DNA of 64,000 nucleotides from Apopatosoma sp963618495 (lineage in GTDB: Bacteria > Bacillota > Clostridia > Oscillospirales > CAG-272), in contig CAVESF010000003.1 of the NCBI GenBank assembly GCA_963618495.1, positions 39,169 through 103,168 of the forward strand, written 5' to 3'. Both the position numbers and the translations under genes were made by a program. Shown here piece by piece: positions 45,635-54,920 of the stretch (its first letter is position 1; every line of letters starts with the position of its first letter). The notes beneath the pieces are model-generated. The model saw only the letters and a program-made list of their open reading frames with translations. It was not told the DNA's origin and searched no databases.

Positions 45635-45958
45635 TTGAAAAACGAAGCAAAAAACACATTTGAACTCATATATTCCGCAGTGGAAAAAATCCCCTGCGGA
45701 AAGGTCGCGACCTACGGCTCGATTGCGGCACTTGTGGGCAATCCGCGGCTTGCGCGCGTTGTAGGCTATGCGCTACATGTAAATCCGCGCCCTGGCATAA
45801 TCCCATGCCACCGCGTGGTGAACAGAAACGGCTTCCCTGCTCCCGGTTTTGCTTTCGGCGGCGAGGGAGTTCAGCGGGAAATGCTGATATCCGAAGGCGT
45901 GAAGTTTGAGGACGATGGGCATATCGATCTTGCAAAATACGGTTGGGACGGCAGATAG
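45635..45958 (+). CDS. MGMT-domain DNA alkyltransferase-like protein
   Basis: A 107-residue protein made only of the C-terminal domain of O6-alkylguanine-DNA alkyltransferase. It keeps the methyl-acceptor motif IPCHRVVNRNG (Cys about residue 54) and the helix-turn-helix region GKVATYGSIAALVGNPRLAR. Alkyltransferase-like proteins usually lose this Cys, so this short form could still repair. The family also includes nucleotide-excision flaggers. The start is TTG with a strong CGGAGG. Confidence 0.85.
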   Translation: MKNEAKNTFELIYSAVEKIPCGKVATYGSIAALVGNPRLARVVGYALHVNPRPGIIPCHRVVNRNGFPAPGFAFGGEGVQREMLISEGVKFEDDGHIDLAKYGWDGR

Positions 45959-45989
45959 CCGCCCGACTAATGAAAGGAATACATAAAAA

Positions 45990-47480
45990 ATGGCAAACTC
46001 TCTCGGCACATCTGTAACGACAAAAAAGCTCGACATGAAGCCTGTACCCCTGCTTGTGGTCATGATTTCATTTGAACCCGAAGGCGACGCAGGAAGACAG
46101 GTCTGCACAACTGCAAAGGAATACTGGTATGAACAGTTCTTCGGCGACAAGGGACTGACTCTCAAAAATTATTATAAGGAAATGTCAGGCGGCAGATTCT
46201 ATTTTTCTCCCGTTGATGTAAAAGACAGCGATGTAAAGGGCGTTGTGCATGTGACGCTTCACTGCAAGCATCCAGACCTTCTCCAGCAGGAAAATCCCGA
46301 TAAGCGCACGGGCGCGGCACTCTATGTTGTAGCTGAAGCGCTCAAGGCATGCGAGGCTTATGTGGATTTCGCCGCGCTCGACAAGGACGGCGACGGTTTT
46401 CTCTCCGCGGACGAGCTGCACTATGTTCTCATTCATGCGGGCTTTGACTATTCCGGCGGCAAGGAAACAACGCCCGAGCTTCGCTATGGTGTTTTCGCAA
46501 ACAGCGGCAGACTTCCCGATGAAGAGGATGCACAGGGCTTTTCCGGTGCTCATTCTCCGCGCGTCGGCGGCGTCAAACTCTGCGCCGCTTCAAAGGGCTC
46601 ATATACGCTTATCGGCGAATACAGAAAGACGCAGTACGGCTTCCTGCCGCATCCGCTCGGAACTACCGCGCATGAGCTCGGGCATGCGATAGGCTTCCAT
46701 GATATCTATGACTATGACAGACAGGTAAAGGGCTGGCCGCTTCCGATGATGTTTTCCGTCATGTGCAACGGTTGCTACGGGCTCATCCGCCCGAAAGACA
46801 AAAACGAGCGTATGCCGATAATGGGTACATGCCCGACTCATCTCGACCCGCTTCAGAAGATACGCTCCGGCTTCTCCGAGGCGCAGGTGGCAGATGGAGA
46901 CGGCGAATACTCGCTTTATTCCATTCTCAGCGGCAAATACAACATTCTACGTATAAACACACCAGACCCTGCCGAATATTTCCTGCTTGAAAACCGTCAG
47001 ATTGAGGGCTTTGACTCGGGTCTCTACAGACGCCGCGTCATAAAGAGCGATGACAGCAAGGTTCACTATGAAACAGAAAACTATGAGCGCGGCGGTATGC
47101 TCGTATGGCATATCGACAAAGATATTTTTGATGAATTTTCCGGTATCAAGCGCACAAACGGCTCGGGACTCTGGAACGGCGACGGCGAGACACAACGCGA
47201 AACGCGCCACAATCCCGGCGTTGTGATAGATTACAAAAACGGATACGACGAAAACGGACTGATGAAAGATGACGGCGTATTCCTTCAGGGCTTCCCCGAT
47301 GACCCGTTCTATCGCGCAGGCGAAACATTCAATTCAAATGAATTTATCTCCGCCGCAACGCATACTAAATCGCTCAATTCGTTCCCTGAGGGTATAGACG
47401 AAAATAAATACAATCTGAAAATAGAAGTTCTCGAGGACACGGGAAGCGAACTTAAAATCCGCGTAACACAAACTTATTGA
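45990..47480 (+). CDS. M6-family metallopeptidase without signal peptide
   Basis: A 496-residue zinc peptidase of the M6 (immune inhibitor A-like) family. The active site is HELGHAIGFHDIYD (His 228, Glu 229, His 232, with the downstream GxxD). The N-terminal part KPVPLLVVMISFE and YYKEMSGGRFYFSP matches the second M6 gene at 48468. An EF-hand-like loop DKDGDGFLSADE lies near residues 130-141. No signal peptide or anchor is visible, which is odd for a family normally secreted; it may act inside the cell or leave by another route. Confidence 0.85.
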   Translation: MANSLGTSVTTKKLDMKPVPLLVVMISFEPEGDAGRQVCTTAKEYWYEQFFGDKGLTLKNYYKEMSGGRFYFSPVDVKDSDVKGVVHVTLHCKHPDLLQQENPDKRTGAALYVVAEALKACEAYVDFAALDKDGDGFLSADELHYVLIHAGFDYSGGKETTPELRYGVFANSGRLPDEEDAQGFSGAHSPRVGGVKLCAASKGSYTLIGEYRKTQYGFLPHPLGTTAHELGHAIGFHDIYDYDRQVKGWPLPMMFSVMCNGCYGLIRPKDKNERMPIMGTCPTHLDPLQKIRSGFSEAQVADGDGEYSLYSILSGKYNILRINTPDPAEYFLLENRQIEGFDSGLYRRRVIKSDDSKVHYETENYERGGMLVWHIDKDIFDEFSGIKRTNGSGLWNGDGETQRETRHNPGVVIDYKNGYDENGLMKDDGVFLQGFPDDPFYRAGETFNSNEFISAATHTKSLNSFPEGIDENKYNLKIEVLEDTGSELKIRVTQTY

Positions 47481-47494
47481 TGAGAGGAAAACAG

Positions 47495-48445
47495 ATGAAA
47501 ATTACCGTACTTGACAGATGCACCGTGACAACGGGCGATGTATCGCTCGCTCCGATAGAGGCACTCGGCGATGTCCGCTTCTACGACACCGTTCCGCATG
47601 AAAAGCTTGCCGAGGTCATTGCCGATAGCGATGCCGTGATATGTAATAAGGCACAGATAACAGACGAAATTATGGAAAAATGCAAAAATCTGCGCTATAT
47701 CGGGCTTTTTGCCACAGGCTACAATAATATCGATATATCTGCGGCAAAGTGCCGCAGGATCACCGTATGCAATGTCCCGGGGTATTCCACAGATTCCGTA
47801 GTGCAGCATGCCTTTTCGATGATACTGCATTTTGCCTGCCGCACCGATGACTATGCGGCATCGGTGGCACGCGGCGGATGGATGGGTTCCGAAACTTTCT
47901 CATATCTTGCCTTTCCCGCAAGTGAGCTTCGGGCAAAAACGCTCGGCATTTTCGGCTTCGGAACTATAGGCAAGGCAATGGCGACAGTAGGCAAAGCTTT
48001 CGGCATGAAAATCCTTGCCGTTTCGCACCATCCGATGACTTACGAAGGCGTGGAGTTTACGGATACGGACACGCTTTTTGCAAGATCCGACTATCTTACG
48101 CTTCACTGTCCGCTGACAGACGAAACGAGAGGGCTTGTCAATTCGCGCACGCTCTCGCTGATGAAGCCGTCTGCCGTACTGATAAATACGGCGCGCGGCG
48201 GCGTTGTCGAGGAAGATGCACTGACGGAAGCGCTTAAAAACAGCACTATACGCGGAGCGGGCATAGATGTTCTCGATACCGAGCCGATGTATAAAAATCA
48301 TCCTTATCTGACAGCGCCGAACTGTTACATCACGCCGCATGTCGCATGGGCGGCACACGAGGCGAGAGCACGTCTTATAGATATAGTGGCGGAAAATATC
48401 CGAGCTTTCATATCGGGAAATCCGATAAATTCAGTCACAAAATAA
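47495..48445 (+). CDS. D-2-hydroxyacid dehydrogenase
   Basis: A 316-residue NAD-dependent dehydrogenase. The Rossmann motif is LGIFGFGTIGKAMATVGKAF (about 149-168). Catalytic residues are in LINTARGGVVEEDAL (Arg), DVLDTEP (Glu) and the late PHVAW (His). Closest to the glycerate/hydroxypyruvate dehydrogenase branch; the true substrate is not predictable. ATG at 47495 follows GAGAGG; the reading frame opens just at the preceding stop. It lies between the two M6 peptidase genes. Confidence 0.9.
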   Translation: MKITVLDRCTVTTGDVSLAPIEALGDVRFYDTVPHEKLAEVIADSDAVICNKAQITDEIMEKCKNLRYIGLFATGYNNIDISAAKCRRITVCNVPGYSTDSVVQHAFSMILHFACRTDDYAASVARGGWMGSETFSYLAFPASELRAKTLGIFGFGTIGKAMATVGKAFGMKILAVSHHPMTYEGVEFTDTDTLFARSDYLTLHCPLTDETRGLVNSRTLSLMKPSAVLINTARGGVVEEDALTEALKNSTIRGAGIDVLDTEPMYKNHPYLTAPNCYITPHVAWAAHEARARLIDIVAENIRAFISGNPINSVTK

Positions 48446-48467
48446 AGCATACCGTCAGGGGGACAAT

Positions 48468-50453
48468 ATGTTTAAGAAAATAGCATCAATTATTCTTGCC
48501 GCAGTTATAATAGCGCTGTGCATACCTTTCGGCGTTTCCGCGGCAGCTATTGGAAGCACAACAGGCAGTACGTTTTTCGGCTCTCACGGAGTGAAGCCCG
48601 TACCGTTGCTTGTGATAGTCGTGAGCTACAGCAATCAGGCTACGCGCTCCGAAGAATCATACTGGGCAAATTCGCTTTTCGGCGACAGCGGCAATACTAT
48701 GAAAAATTATTTCAAGCTGATGTCGGGCGGTAAATTCTGGTTTACGCCCGCCGAGGAGACCTACGGAACGAAAAACAATGGTGTCGTCTATGTCAAGCTC
48801 AATGAGAGCCATCCGAACACAAGCGGTTCAAGCTCGACAAATATCGGCACAACGCAGTCAAACGCTCTCAAGGCGGCGTCAGAATATGTCGATTTCAGCA
48901 AGTTTGATACCGATAAAAACGGCGGTCTCAACTGGAAAGAACTCAGCATCGTCTATGTAATAGCGGGATACAGCACAAAGTTCGGCATGACGAGCGACGG
49001 CATCAGTAAATACGGCACGGGAAGCTTTGAAGTGGACAGCCCTTCGCTGAATTGGAACAACTTCATAGACGGTGTATTTCTCACTTGGAACTACTACGGC
49101 GGCAAGTATGCCGTAGTCGGCGAGATGCAGTCGTCAAGACAGCCGCTCACCTTCGGTTCGATAGCGCATGAACTTTGCCATATCATAGGAGCAAACGACC
49201 TCTATACATACAGCGGGTATACATGGTGCGGCGGTCCCGGCGATATTGCCATGCAGGGCGGCGGCTCCGGACTCGGCTCGCAAAAAGGAGTAACCTCCGG
49301 AAGTGCTCCGTCGGCAATAGATCCATATTACCTCATAAAATTCGGATTTTGGGAAGCTACTGAGGTAAGGGACGGCATTTACACGCTATATTCGAGAGAG
49401 AGCACCGAGGGCAGCTACAATATTATAAAAATATGCACAAACAATCCGAAGGAGTATTACCTTATCGAAAACAGATACACCGTAAAATCGTCCACATATG
49501 ACGCCATTTCTTATGCCTCGCGCGGCATACAGATATGGCATGTTGACGAAACAATAATGGAAACACAGTGCCTTCCCAACTGCTGGCAAGGTACAATACA
49601 CGCGCCAGGTCTTACTCCTCTCTACCCGAACGGCGCAACAGGCGGAAACGGCTATGATTCATGGTATGACGCATCGGGCAAAAACACCTTCGAATGCCGC
49701 AAATTCAAATTTGCGGGTAGCAGTACATGGTATACGCGCATGACGGAATCTGAAGCCAAGAATTATAACTTCAAGGTAACGATTCTCAGCAAAAAAGGCA
49801 ACGAGATGCAGATTCAGGTTTCGGGCTTCGGAAATCTTGATTGCAACCATGTTTTCGACAGCGAGAATACCGCTGCCATTTATCAGTTCGGCAAAGCAAC
49901 CTGCACAAGACGGGCAACTTACTTCTACTCATGCAGTAAATGCGGAGAAAAAGGGACAAAAACCTTTGCATACGGTGATCTGCTCGCGCATAATTTCACC
50001 GCCCGCAACACAGATGATAAATATCTGGCAAGTGAAGCAACCTGCACCGAGCAGGCGACATACTATTATTCCTGCTCCGAATGCGGCGAAAAAGGAACGC
50101 AAACCTTTGCTTCGGGCAGTCTGAAGCCGCATGATTACAGCACGGAATGGACGAGCGGTACTGATACGCACTGGCATGCATGCACAGCCTGCGGAGCAAA
50201 AAGCGACGAAACGGCGCACAGCTTCGACAAGAAAAGAAAATGCACTGTATGCGGATGCCGCAAGGCAGGCTACGGTGACCTCAACGGCGACGGAAAGCTT
50301 GGCACAATTGACCTTGTTCTTCTGCGAAGATATGTCGCGGGTTACTATACCGGAATCAAATTGGAAGATGCCGATCTTGACGGCGACGGAAAAGTAGGTG
50401 CCTCAGACCTCACTCTGCTACGCAGAATGCTTGCCGGCTACGAGATTGATTAA
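48468..50453 (+). CDS. Exported M6 metallopeptidase with C-terminal dockerin
   Basis: A 661-residue secreted protein. Signal peptide at about 1-26 (MFKKIASIILAAVIIALCIP). The M6 domain has HELCHIIGANDLY (His 234, Glu 235, His 238). Two or three Cys-rich repeats follow at about 455-600 with the pattern ATCTxxATYxYSCSxCGEKG, each holding a CxxC pair. A type I dockerin ends the protein: DLNGDGKLGTIDLVLLRRYV and DLDGDGKVGASDLTLLRRML, the duplicated calcium loops. The dockerin should attach it to a cohesin scaffold or cell surface. No cohesin gene is in this window. Confidence 0.93.
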   Translation: MFKKIASIILAAVIIALCIPFGVSAAAIGSTTGSTFFGSHGVKPVPLLVIVVSYSNQATRSEESYWANSLFGDSGNTMKNYFKLMSGGKFWFTPAEETYGTKNNGVVYVKLNESHPNTSGSSSTNIGTTQSNALKAASEYVDFSKFDTDKNGGLNWKELSIVYVIAGYSTKFGMTSDGISKYGTGSFEVDSPSLNWNNFIDGVFLTWNYYGGKYAVVGEMQSSRQPLTFGSIAHELCHIIGANDLYTYSGYTWCGGPGDIAMQGGGSGLGSQKGVTSGSAPSAIDPYYLIKFGFWEATEVRDGIYTLYSRESTEGSYNIIKICTNNPKEYYLIENRYTVKSSTYDAISYASRGIQIWHVDETIMETQCLPNCWQGTIHAPGLTPLYPNGATGGNGYDSWYDASGKNTFECRKFKFAGSSTWYTRMTESEAKNYNFKVTILSKKGNEMQIQVSGFGNLDCNHVFDSENTAAIYQFGKATCTRRATYFYSCSKCGEKGTKTFAYGDLLAHNFTARNTDDKYLASEATCTEQATYYYSCSECGEKGTQTFASGSLKPHDYSTEWTSGTDTHWHACTACGAKSDETAHSFDKKRKCTVCGCRKAGYGDLNGDGKLGTIDLVLLRRYVAGYYTGIKLEDADLDGDGKVGASDLTLLRRMLAGYEID

Positions 50454-50457
50454 AACA

Positions 50458-50490
50458 AAATACCGGGGATTTTCTTCCTCGGCATTTTTG
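50458..50490 (-). terminator. Terminator of the amino-acid ABC operon
   Basis: AATGCCGAGGA / TCCCCGGTATT on the minus strand (two mismatches) with T-rich flanks. In the plus direction it ends the dockerin-peptidase gene. Confidence 0.65.
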
Positions 50491-50499
50491 TTATATCCG

Positions 50500-51240
50500 T
50501 TATTTGCTTTCAAGATATCTTGAAAGAAATTCTCTCGTTCTAGGGGCCTTAGGACTTCCGAAAACCTCGGCGGGCGTGCCATCCTCTACGATAACACCGC
50601 CGTCCATGAATATCACGCGGCTTGATACATCACGTGCAAAGCCCATCTCGTGAGTTACGACAAGCATGGTCAGTCCCGATTCTGCAAGCTTTTTCATTAC
50701 AGAGAGAACCTCGCCTACCATTTCGGGGTCGAGAGCCGAGGTCGGCTCATCGAAAAGGATAGCATCGGGATTCATAGAGAGCGCGCGGGCAATGGCTATT
50801 CTCTGCTTCTGACCGCCCGAAAGCTGTGCGGGGCGTGCATTCAGATATGCCGACATTCCGACCATTTCAAGATATTTCTTCGCCTCCGCCTCGGATTCCG
50901 TGCGCGAGCGCTTGAGTACTATCATCTGCGGACGAACACAATTTGCAAGTGCCGTCATATTGTTGAAAAGGTTGAATTGCTGGAAAACCATGACAACCTT
51001 TGCGCGGTACTGCGAAAGCTTCATTGATTTGTCGGCTATGTCATTACCCTCAAAAAGAATTCTGCCGTCTGTCGGCGTTTCAAGCAGGTTTACGCAGCGG
51101 AGCATCGTGCTCTTGCCCGAGCCGGAAGAACCGATTATGCTTATTACCTCGCCTTTCTTTACGGTGAGATTTATATCGCGGAGCACCTCATGGTTTCCGA
51201 ATGTCTTTTTCAGATGTATCAGCTCAATTATGTTCTCCAT
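50500..51240 (-). CDS. Amino-acid ABC importer ATPase
   Basis: A 246-residue ATPase of the polar amino acid (GlnQ/HisP) group. Walker A IGSSGSGKSTMLRC (about 36-49), Q-loop VFQQFNLF, signature LSGGQKQRIAIARAL, Walker B ILFDEPTSALDPEM and the H-loop VTHEM are complete. It overlaps the permease gene by 17 bases. The lysine riboswitch ahead of the operon points to lysine as substrate. Confidence 0.93.
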   Translation of the reverse strand: MENIIELIHLKKTFGNHEVLRDINLTVKKGEVISIIGSSGSGKSTMLRCVNLLETPTDGRILFEGNDIADKSMKLSQYRAKVVMVFQQFNLFNNMTALANCVRPQMIVLKRSRTESEAEAKKYLEMVGMSAYLNARPAQLSGGQKQRIAIARALSMNPDAILFDEPTSALDPEMVGEVLSVMKKLAESGLTMLVVTHEMGFARDVSSRVIFMDGGVIVEDGTPAEVFGSPKAPRTREFLSRYLESK

Positions 51241-52009
51241 CCTGCTCCGCCTCCTTTGCTATACGAATTTCCGCTTCGGGATTTGACTGAGAGCCGCATA
51301 TTGTATATGACGACGAACCTTCGAGCTTCTTTTCCGCAAAACGCAGGATGCGGGTTACGGCAAATGTCATGATAAAGTAGATAACGCATATTACCGTATA
51401 TGTAGCGAAATTCTTGAGCGTCATTCTCGTTATCACGCCCGCCATATAATAAAGCTCCATAACGCCTATTACGTTCAGTACAGACGTATCCTTTATATTT
51501 ATAACAAACTCATTGCTCACTGAAGGCAGGATATTGCGCATCGCTTGCGGGATGACGACATGGAGCATCGCCTGCGCATGCGTCATGCCGACGGAATAAG
51601 CACCCTCCATCTGCCCTTTTTCAACTGAAATGATGCCGCCGCGGACAATCTCGGACATATACGCGCCCGTGTTTATCGAAACGATAAAGATACCCGCGGG
51701 AATAAGCGGAAGCGTTTCTCCTCCGTTCATGAAAGCGTAGCCCCAGAAAATGACCATTGATTGAACCATCATAGGCGTTCCGCGGAAAATCTCTATGTAG
51801 ACCGCAAGTATGCCGTTGAGTATATTGTGCAGTACGCGAAGCACGCCGTTTTTCGACTTCGGTGCCGTTCTTATGACGCCAGTGAGCAGTCCTATGAGCA
51901 GTCCCGCCACAGTGCCGACGAGCGCTATCAGCATTGTATATCCGAGACCGCTGAGCAGCTGCACGCGATACGATAGAGTGATGTCCCAAACCTGTTTTAA
52001 AAATTCCAC
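51224..52009 (-). CDS. Amino-acid ABC importer permease
   Basis: A 261-residue HisM/GlnP-type permease. It contains the family loop PLIPAGIFIVSINTGAYMSE and the EAA-like YSVGMTHAQAMLHVVIPQAM, with five to six hydrophobic helices. One permease gene implies a homodimer. The start is GTG at 52009 preceded by AAGGA. It follows the binding-protein gene by 20 bases. Confidence 0.92.
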   Translation of the reverse strand: MEFLKQVWDITLSYRVQLLSGLGYTMLIALVGTVAGLLIGLLTGVIRTAPKSKNGVLRVLHNILNGILAVYIEIFRGTPMMVQSMVIFWGYAFMNGGETLPLIPAGIFIVSINTGAYMSEIVRGGIISVEKGQMEGAYSVGMTHAQAMLHVVIPQAMRNILPSVSNEFVINIKDTSVLNVIGVMELYYMAGVITRMTLKNFATYTVICVIYFIMTFAVTRILRFAEKKLEGSSSYTICGSQSNPEAEIRIAKEAEQDGEHN

Positions 52010-52029
52010 TTATCTGTCTTCCTTAAAAA

Positions 52030-52911
52030 TTATTTATTGAAGATTATGACAAGGTTGCTTCTGTAGTAGCAGTGCGTGAAGTCAACCTCCTGCATTCTCT
52101 CCTCTGTGGGACTCATGCCGGCGATGATACCATCAACAGCGCCGCTCTGCACTGCGGGAATGAGAGAGTCCCATTCGTTTGCAACGATTTCAAGGCTCAT
52201 GCCGAGTTCTGCCGCAATGTACTTGGCCACCTGAACGTCGTATCCGTTTGCATAGGTGTTAGAAGAACCCTTTATCGGCACGGCACCGTTTGCCGATGTT
52301 GTCTGAGTCCAGTTGAAGGGGTCATATGCGCACTCCATGGAGATTTTCAGCGTGCCGTTTGATGTGTCGGTATTACTCGATGTGAGCGCAAAATTCATAT
52401 TGAGTTCCTTTGTCGTATCCTTGTTGATATCGAATATCTGATTCATCAGCTCAAGCTTTGCGTCCTCGGAAATGGCATCGATGATAGCATTTACCTTTTC
52501 AACAAGAGGAGAACCTTTCTTGAAAGCAACGGCAATGCCTGTATCATCGCCTGTGACGGCAAAGCCTGTCTTATTGTTTACGAGAGGCAGGTACGCTATC
52601 GTATCGTCCTTGAGCGATGCGGTGAATGCTGTGGGCTCCTCTGCTATATATCCATCAATAGAGCCGCTCTTGAGCGCCATGAGAAGTGCTGTAAAATCTT
52701 TGTACTCTTTCTTTTCCACGCCGCTCATCTGCTCGTTCAGCGCCTGAAGATGGAATGTGCCGCTCTGCGCCGCTATCACGGCACCGGAGCCGTTTACATC
52801 CGCGAGGCTCTTTGCGCCCGAGATATCAACCTTTTCTCTGCCGCCTCCGCAGGAAGCGAGTGCCATCATGAGCACGGCAAGTACCAGAATAACCGATAAA
52901 ACTTTTTTCAT
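52030..52911 (-). CDS. Lysine-type substrate-binding lipoprotein with permuted lobes
   Basis: A 293-residue lipoprotein (signal MKKVLSVILVLAVLMMALAS, then Cys). In ordinary family-3 binding proteins the chain opens with lobe 1 (ligand Asp/Arg region, YAPF, GFDVDVA, W..LIPAL..G.ID) and later enters lobe 2. Here residues 26-165 look like the late part (AQSGTFHLQALNEQMSG, LMALKSGSIDGYIAEEPTAF, GIAVAFKKGSPLVEKVNAII), and residues 185-293 like the early part (MECAYDPFNWTQ, ANGYDVQVAKYIAAELGMSL, GMSPTEERMQEVDFTHCYYR, SNLVIIFNK end). The order is thus swapped. ATG at 52911 follows CGGAGG. Confidence 0.87.
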   Translation of the reverse strand: MKKVLSVILVLAVLMMALASCGGGREKVDISGAKSLADVNGSGAVIAAQSGTFHLQALNEQMSGVEKKEYKDFTALLMALKSGSIDGYIAEEPTAFTASLKDDTIAYLPLVNNKTGFAVTGDDTGIAVAFKKGSPLVEKVNAIIDAISEDAKLELMNQIFDINKDTTKELNMNFALTSSNTDTSNGTLKISMECAYDPFNWTQTTSANGAVPIKGSSNTYANGYDVQVAKYIAAELGMSLEIVANEWDSLIPAVQSGAVDGIIAGMSPTEERMQEVDFTHCYYRSNLVIIFNK

Positions 52912-52935
52912 TTTCTTTTCCTCCGAAAATATTTT

Positions 52936-52971
52936 ATAAAAAAGAACGGTCGAAGCAAGTGCTCCGACCGT
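52936..52971 (-). terminator. Riboswitch-linked terminator before the ABC operon
   Basis: ACGGTCG / CGACCGT on the minus strand, 12-base loop, then TCTTTTTT. Between the lysine aptamer and the first gene. Confidence 0.85.
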
Positions 52972-53040
52972 TTCTATAAATTCGAAAAGGAAAAATATAA
53001 AACTCAATCGATTGTAGCACTCCGCAAAAATTTTGCGACA

Positions 53041-53190
53041 GTCGAGGGGATATTTTCCCGACGCCCAGCAATTCCGCTCTCAAAAACGGAAAGCTTCGGC
53101 AAAAGCACCTTTCACTGCGGTATACGGCATTTGAGTGCCTGCACCGCGCTACTCTTTACTTTCGCGCCTCTATCAATTCTTTGATTCGAC
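53041..53190 (-). promoter_or_regulatory. Lysine riboswitch (L box)
   Basis: On the minus strand the conserved aptamer blocks occur in order: GTCGA of P1, GATAGAGGCGCGA, AAGAGTAGCG, GTGAAAGG, GCTTTTGCCGAAGC, GCTGGGCGTC, and the closing TCGAC. These are the L-box core elements, so lysine binding should favour the downstream terminator and shut off import. Confidence 0.93.
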
Positions 53191-53207
53191 TATTCAATTT
53201 TGCAGTC

Positions 53208-53236
53208 ATTATAGCATGCAAAAGCGGATTTGTCAA
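53208..53236 (-). promoter_or_regulatory. Promoter of the lysine-regulated ABC operon
   Basis: TTGACA, 17-base spacer, TATAAT on the minus strand, 18 bases ahead of the aptamer. The interval 53237-53458 to pyk is AT-rich; I see no further clear element in it. Confidence 0.85.
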
Positions 53237-53458
53237 TAGCATTTTGAAATTTCTTCATATTTATTTGTTTTTCACCGATATTCGCCCGATTTTTGTGCAA
53301 TATCACAATACGCGTCTAAGGCATTACTATAAAAATGTCACTATCATGCGTTAATTTTATACATTATGGCAAAAATTCAAAAATATCGCTCTTCCCTATG
53401 GAAAAAATCTGTGAAATGTGTTAAAATAAAACAAAAACAAATTTTTCGGAGTAAATGA

Positions 53459-54874
53459 ATGAGAAAGACCAAAATAGTATGCACGATAGGTCCTGCCAGC
53501 GCAAATGAAGAGACGCTCTCAAAAATGTGCCTCGCCGGAATGAATGTAGCAAGACTCAATTTTTCGCACGGAACGCAGGCTGAGCATCTGGAGAAAATAA
53601 ATCTGATAAAGAAAGTTCGCGAAAAGCTGGGACTTCCCATCGCGATAATGCTCGATACCAAAGGCCCCGAATACCGCATAAAAACATTTGAAAACGGATT
53701 TGTAAATCTCGCGGACGGCGACGATTTTACCTTTACCACAGAGGAACTTGTCGGAAACGAAAAGATAGTTTCCGTATCGTATGCGGGCATGGCAGAGGAG
53801 CTTTCCTGCGGCGATATGATACTTCTCAATAACGGACTTATGAGCTTCCGCGTTGTCAGCGTGGAGCCGCCTCTCGTGAAAACAAAGGTCGTCTGCGGCG
53901 GTGAGCTTCGCGACAGAAAAAGCATGAGCTTCCCCGGCAAGGTACTCCGCCAGAAGTTCCTCTCAGAGCAGGATAAGAGCGATATTCTCTTCGGAATCGA
54001 GCAAGGCGTGGACTATATCGCCTGCTCATTCGTTTCCGTGAAGCAGGATTTGCTCGATATTCATGAGTTTCTTTCTGAGCATGGCGCGGAAAAGAAAATA
54101 GAGCTTATTGCCAAGATAGAAAATCAGTCCGGCGTAGATAATATAGATGAGATCTGCAGTGCCTGCGACGGTATAATGATAGGCAGAGGCGATATGGGCG
54201 TGGAAATTCCCTTTGAGGAGCTTCCCGCTATTCAGAAAACACTGATAACAAAATGCCGCCTGCTCGGCAAGCGCGTGATAACTGCAACTGAAATGCTCGA
54301 ATCCATGATATACAATCAACGCCCCACAAGAGCGGAGATTTCCGATGTGGCAAATGCCGTTTATGACGGCACGAGCGCGATAATGCTCTCGGGCGAGACG
54401 GCGGCAGGCAAATATCCCGTCAAAACCGTCGAAACCATGGCAAAGATAGCCGAATATGCCGAGAGCAGTATCGACTACAGGCATCTTTTCTCCACATCCG
54501 AATTCAAGATAAAAAATACCGTGGATGCCATATCACATGCCACCTGCGGAATGGCTATAGATATCAAGGCAAAAGCAATAGTCGCATGCTCCATCTCGGG
54601 TATGACGGCAAGAATGGTATCCCGTTTCCGCTGTCCCGTGGATATAATAGGACTGACAACTGAGGAAAGCACCTGGCGCAAACTTGCGCTCTCATGGGGC
54701 GTAACGCCTGTGATATGCGAGAAATTCCCATCCACAGAAGTGCTTTTCTACACGGCAAAGAAACTGGCAAAACAACAAATGAACCTCAAAGCTGGCGACA
54801 AACTTGTCATAACCGGCGGCGTGACAAACGGGCAGTCCGGAAACACAAATTTAATAAAAATCGAAGAAATATAA
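53459..54874 (+). CDS. pyk: Pyruvate kinase
   Basis: A 471-residue glycolytic enzyme making pyruvate and ATP from phosphoenolpyruvate. It starts MRKTKIVCTIGPAS and has NFSHGTQAEH, MLDTKGPE, the active-site MIGRGDMGVEIP (about 239-250), KRVITATEMLESMIYNQRPT and LSGETAAGKYPVKTV. Length is that of the core enzyme without the extra PEP-utilising C-terminal domain found in some Firmicutes. CGGAG precedes ATG. Transcribed alone. Confidence 0.97.
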   Translation: MRKTKIVCTIGPASANEETLSKMCLAGMNVARLNFSHGTQAEHLEKINLIKKVREKLGLPIAIMLDTKGPEYRIKTFENGFVNLADGDDFTFTTEELVGNEKIVSVSYAGMAEELSCGDMILLNNGLMSFRVVSVEPPLVKTKVVCGGELRDRKSMSFPGKVLRQKFLSEQDKSDILFGIEQGVDYIACSFVSVKQDLLDIHEFLSEHGAEKKIELIAKIENQSGVDNIDEICSACDGIMIGRGDMGVEIPFEELPAIQKTLITKCRLLGKRVITATEMLESMIYNQRPTRAEISDVANAVYDGTSAIMLSGETAAGKYPVKTVETMAKIAEYAESSIDYRHLFSTSEFKIKNTVDAISHATCGMAIDIKAKAIVACSISGMTARMVSRFRCPVDIIGLTTEESTWRKLALSWGVTPVICEKFPSTEVLFYTAKKLAKQQMNLKAGDKLVITGGVTNGQSGNTNLIKIEEI

Positions 54875-54920
54875 AAACAAACCGCCGTGAGCTGAAATTC
54901 AAGCTCACGGCGTTTGTTTA
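54874..54920. terminator. Bidirectional terminator between pyk and the sigma-like gene
   Basis: GCCGTGAGCT / AGCTCACGGC with AAACAAACC and GTTTGTTT flanks. Confidence 0.88.
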
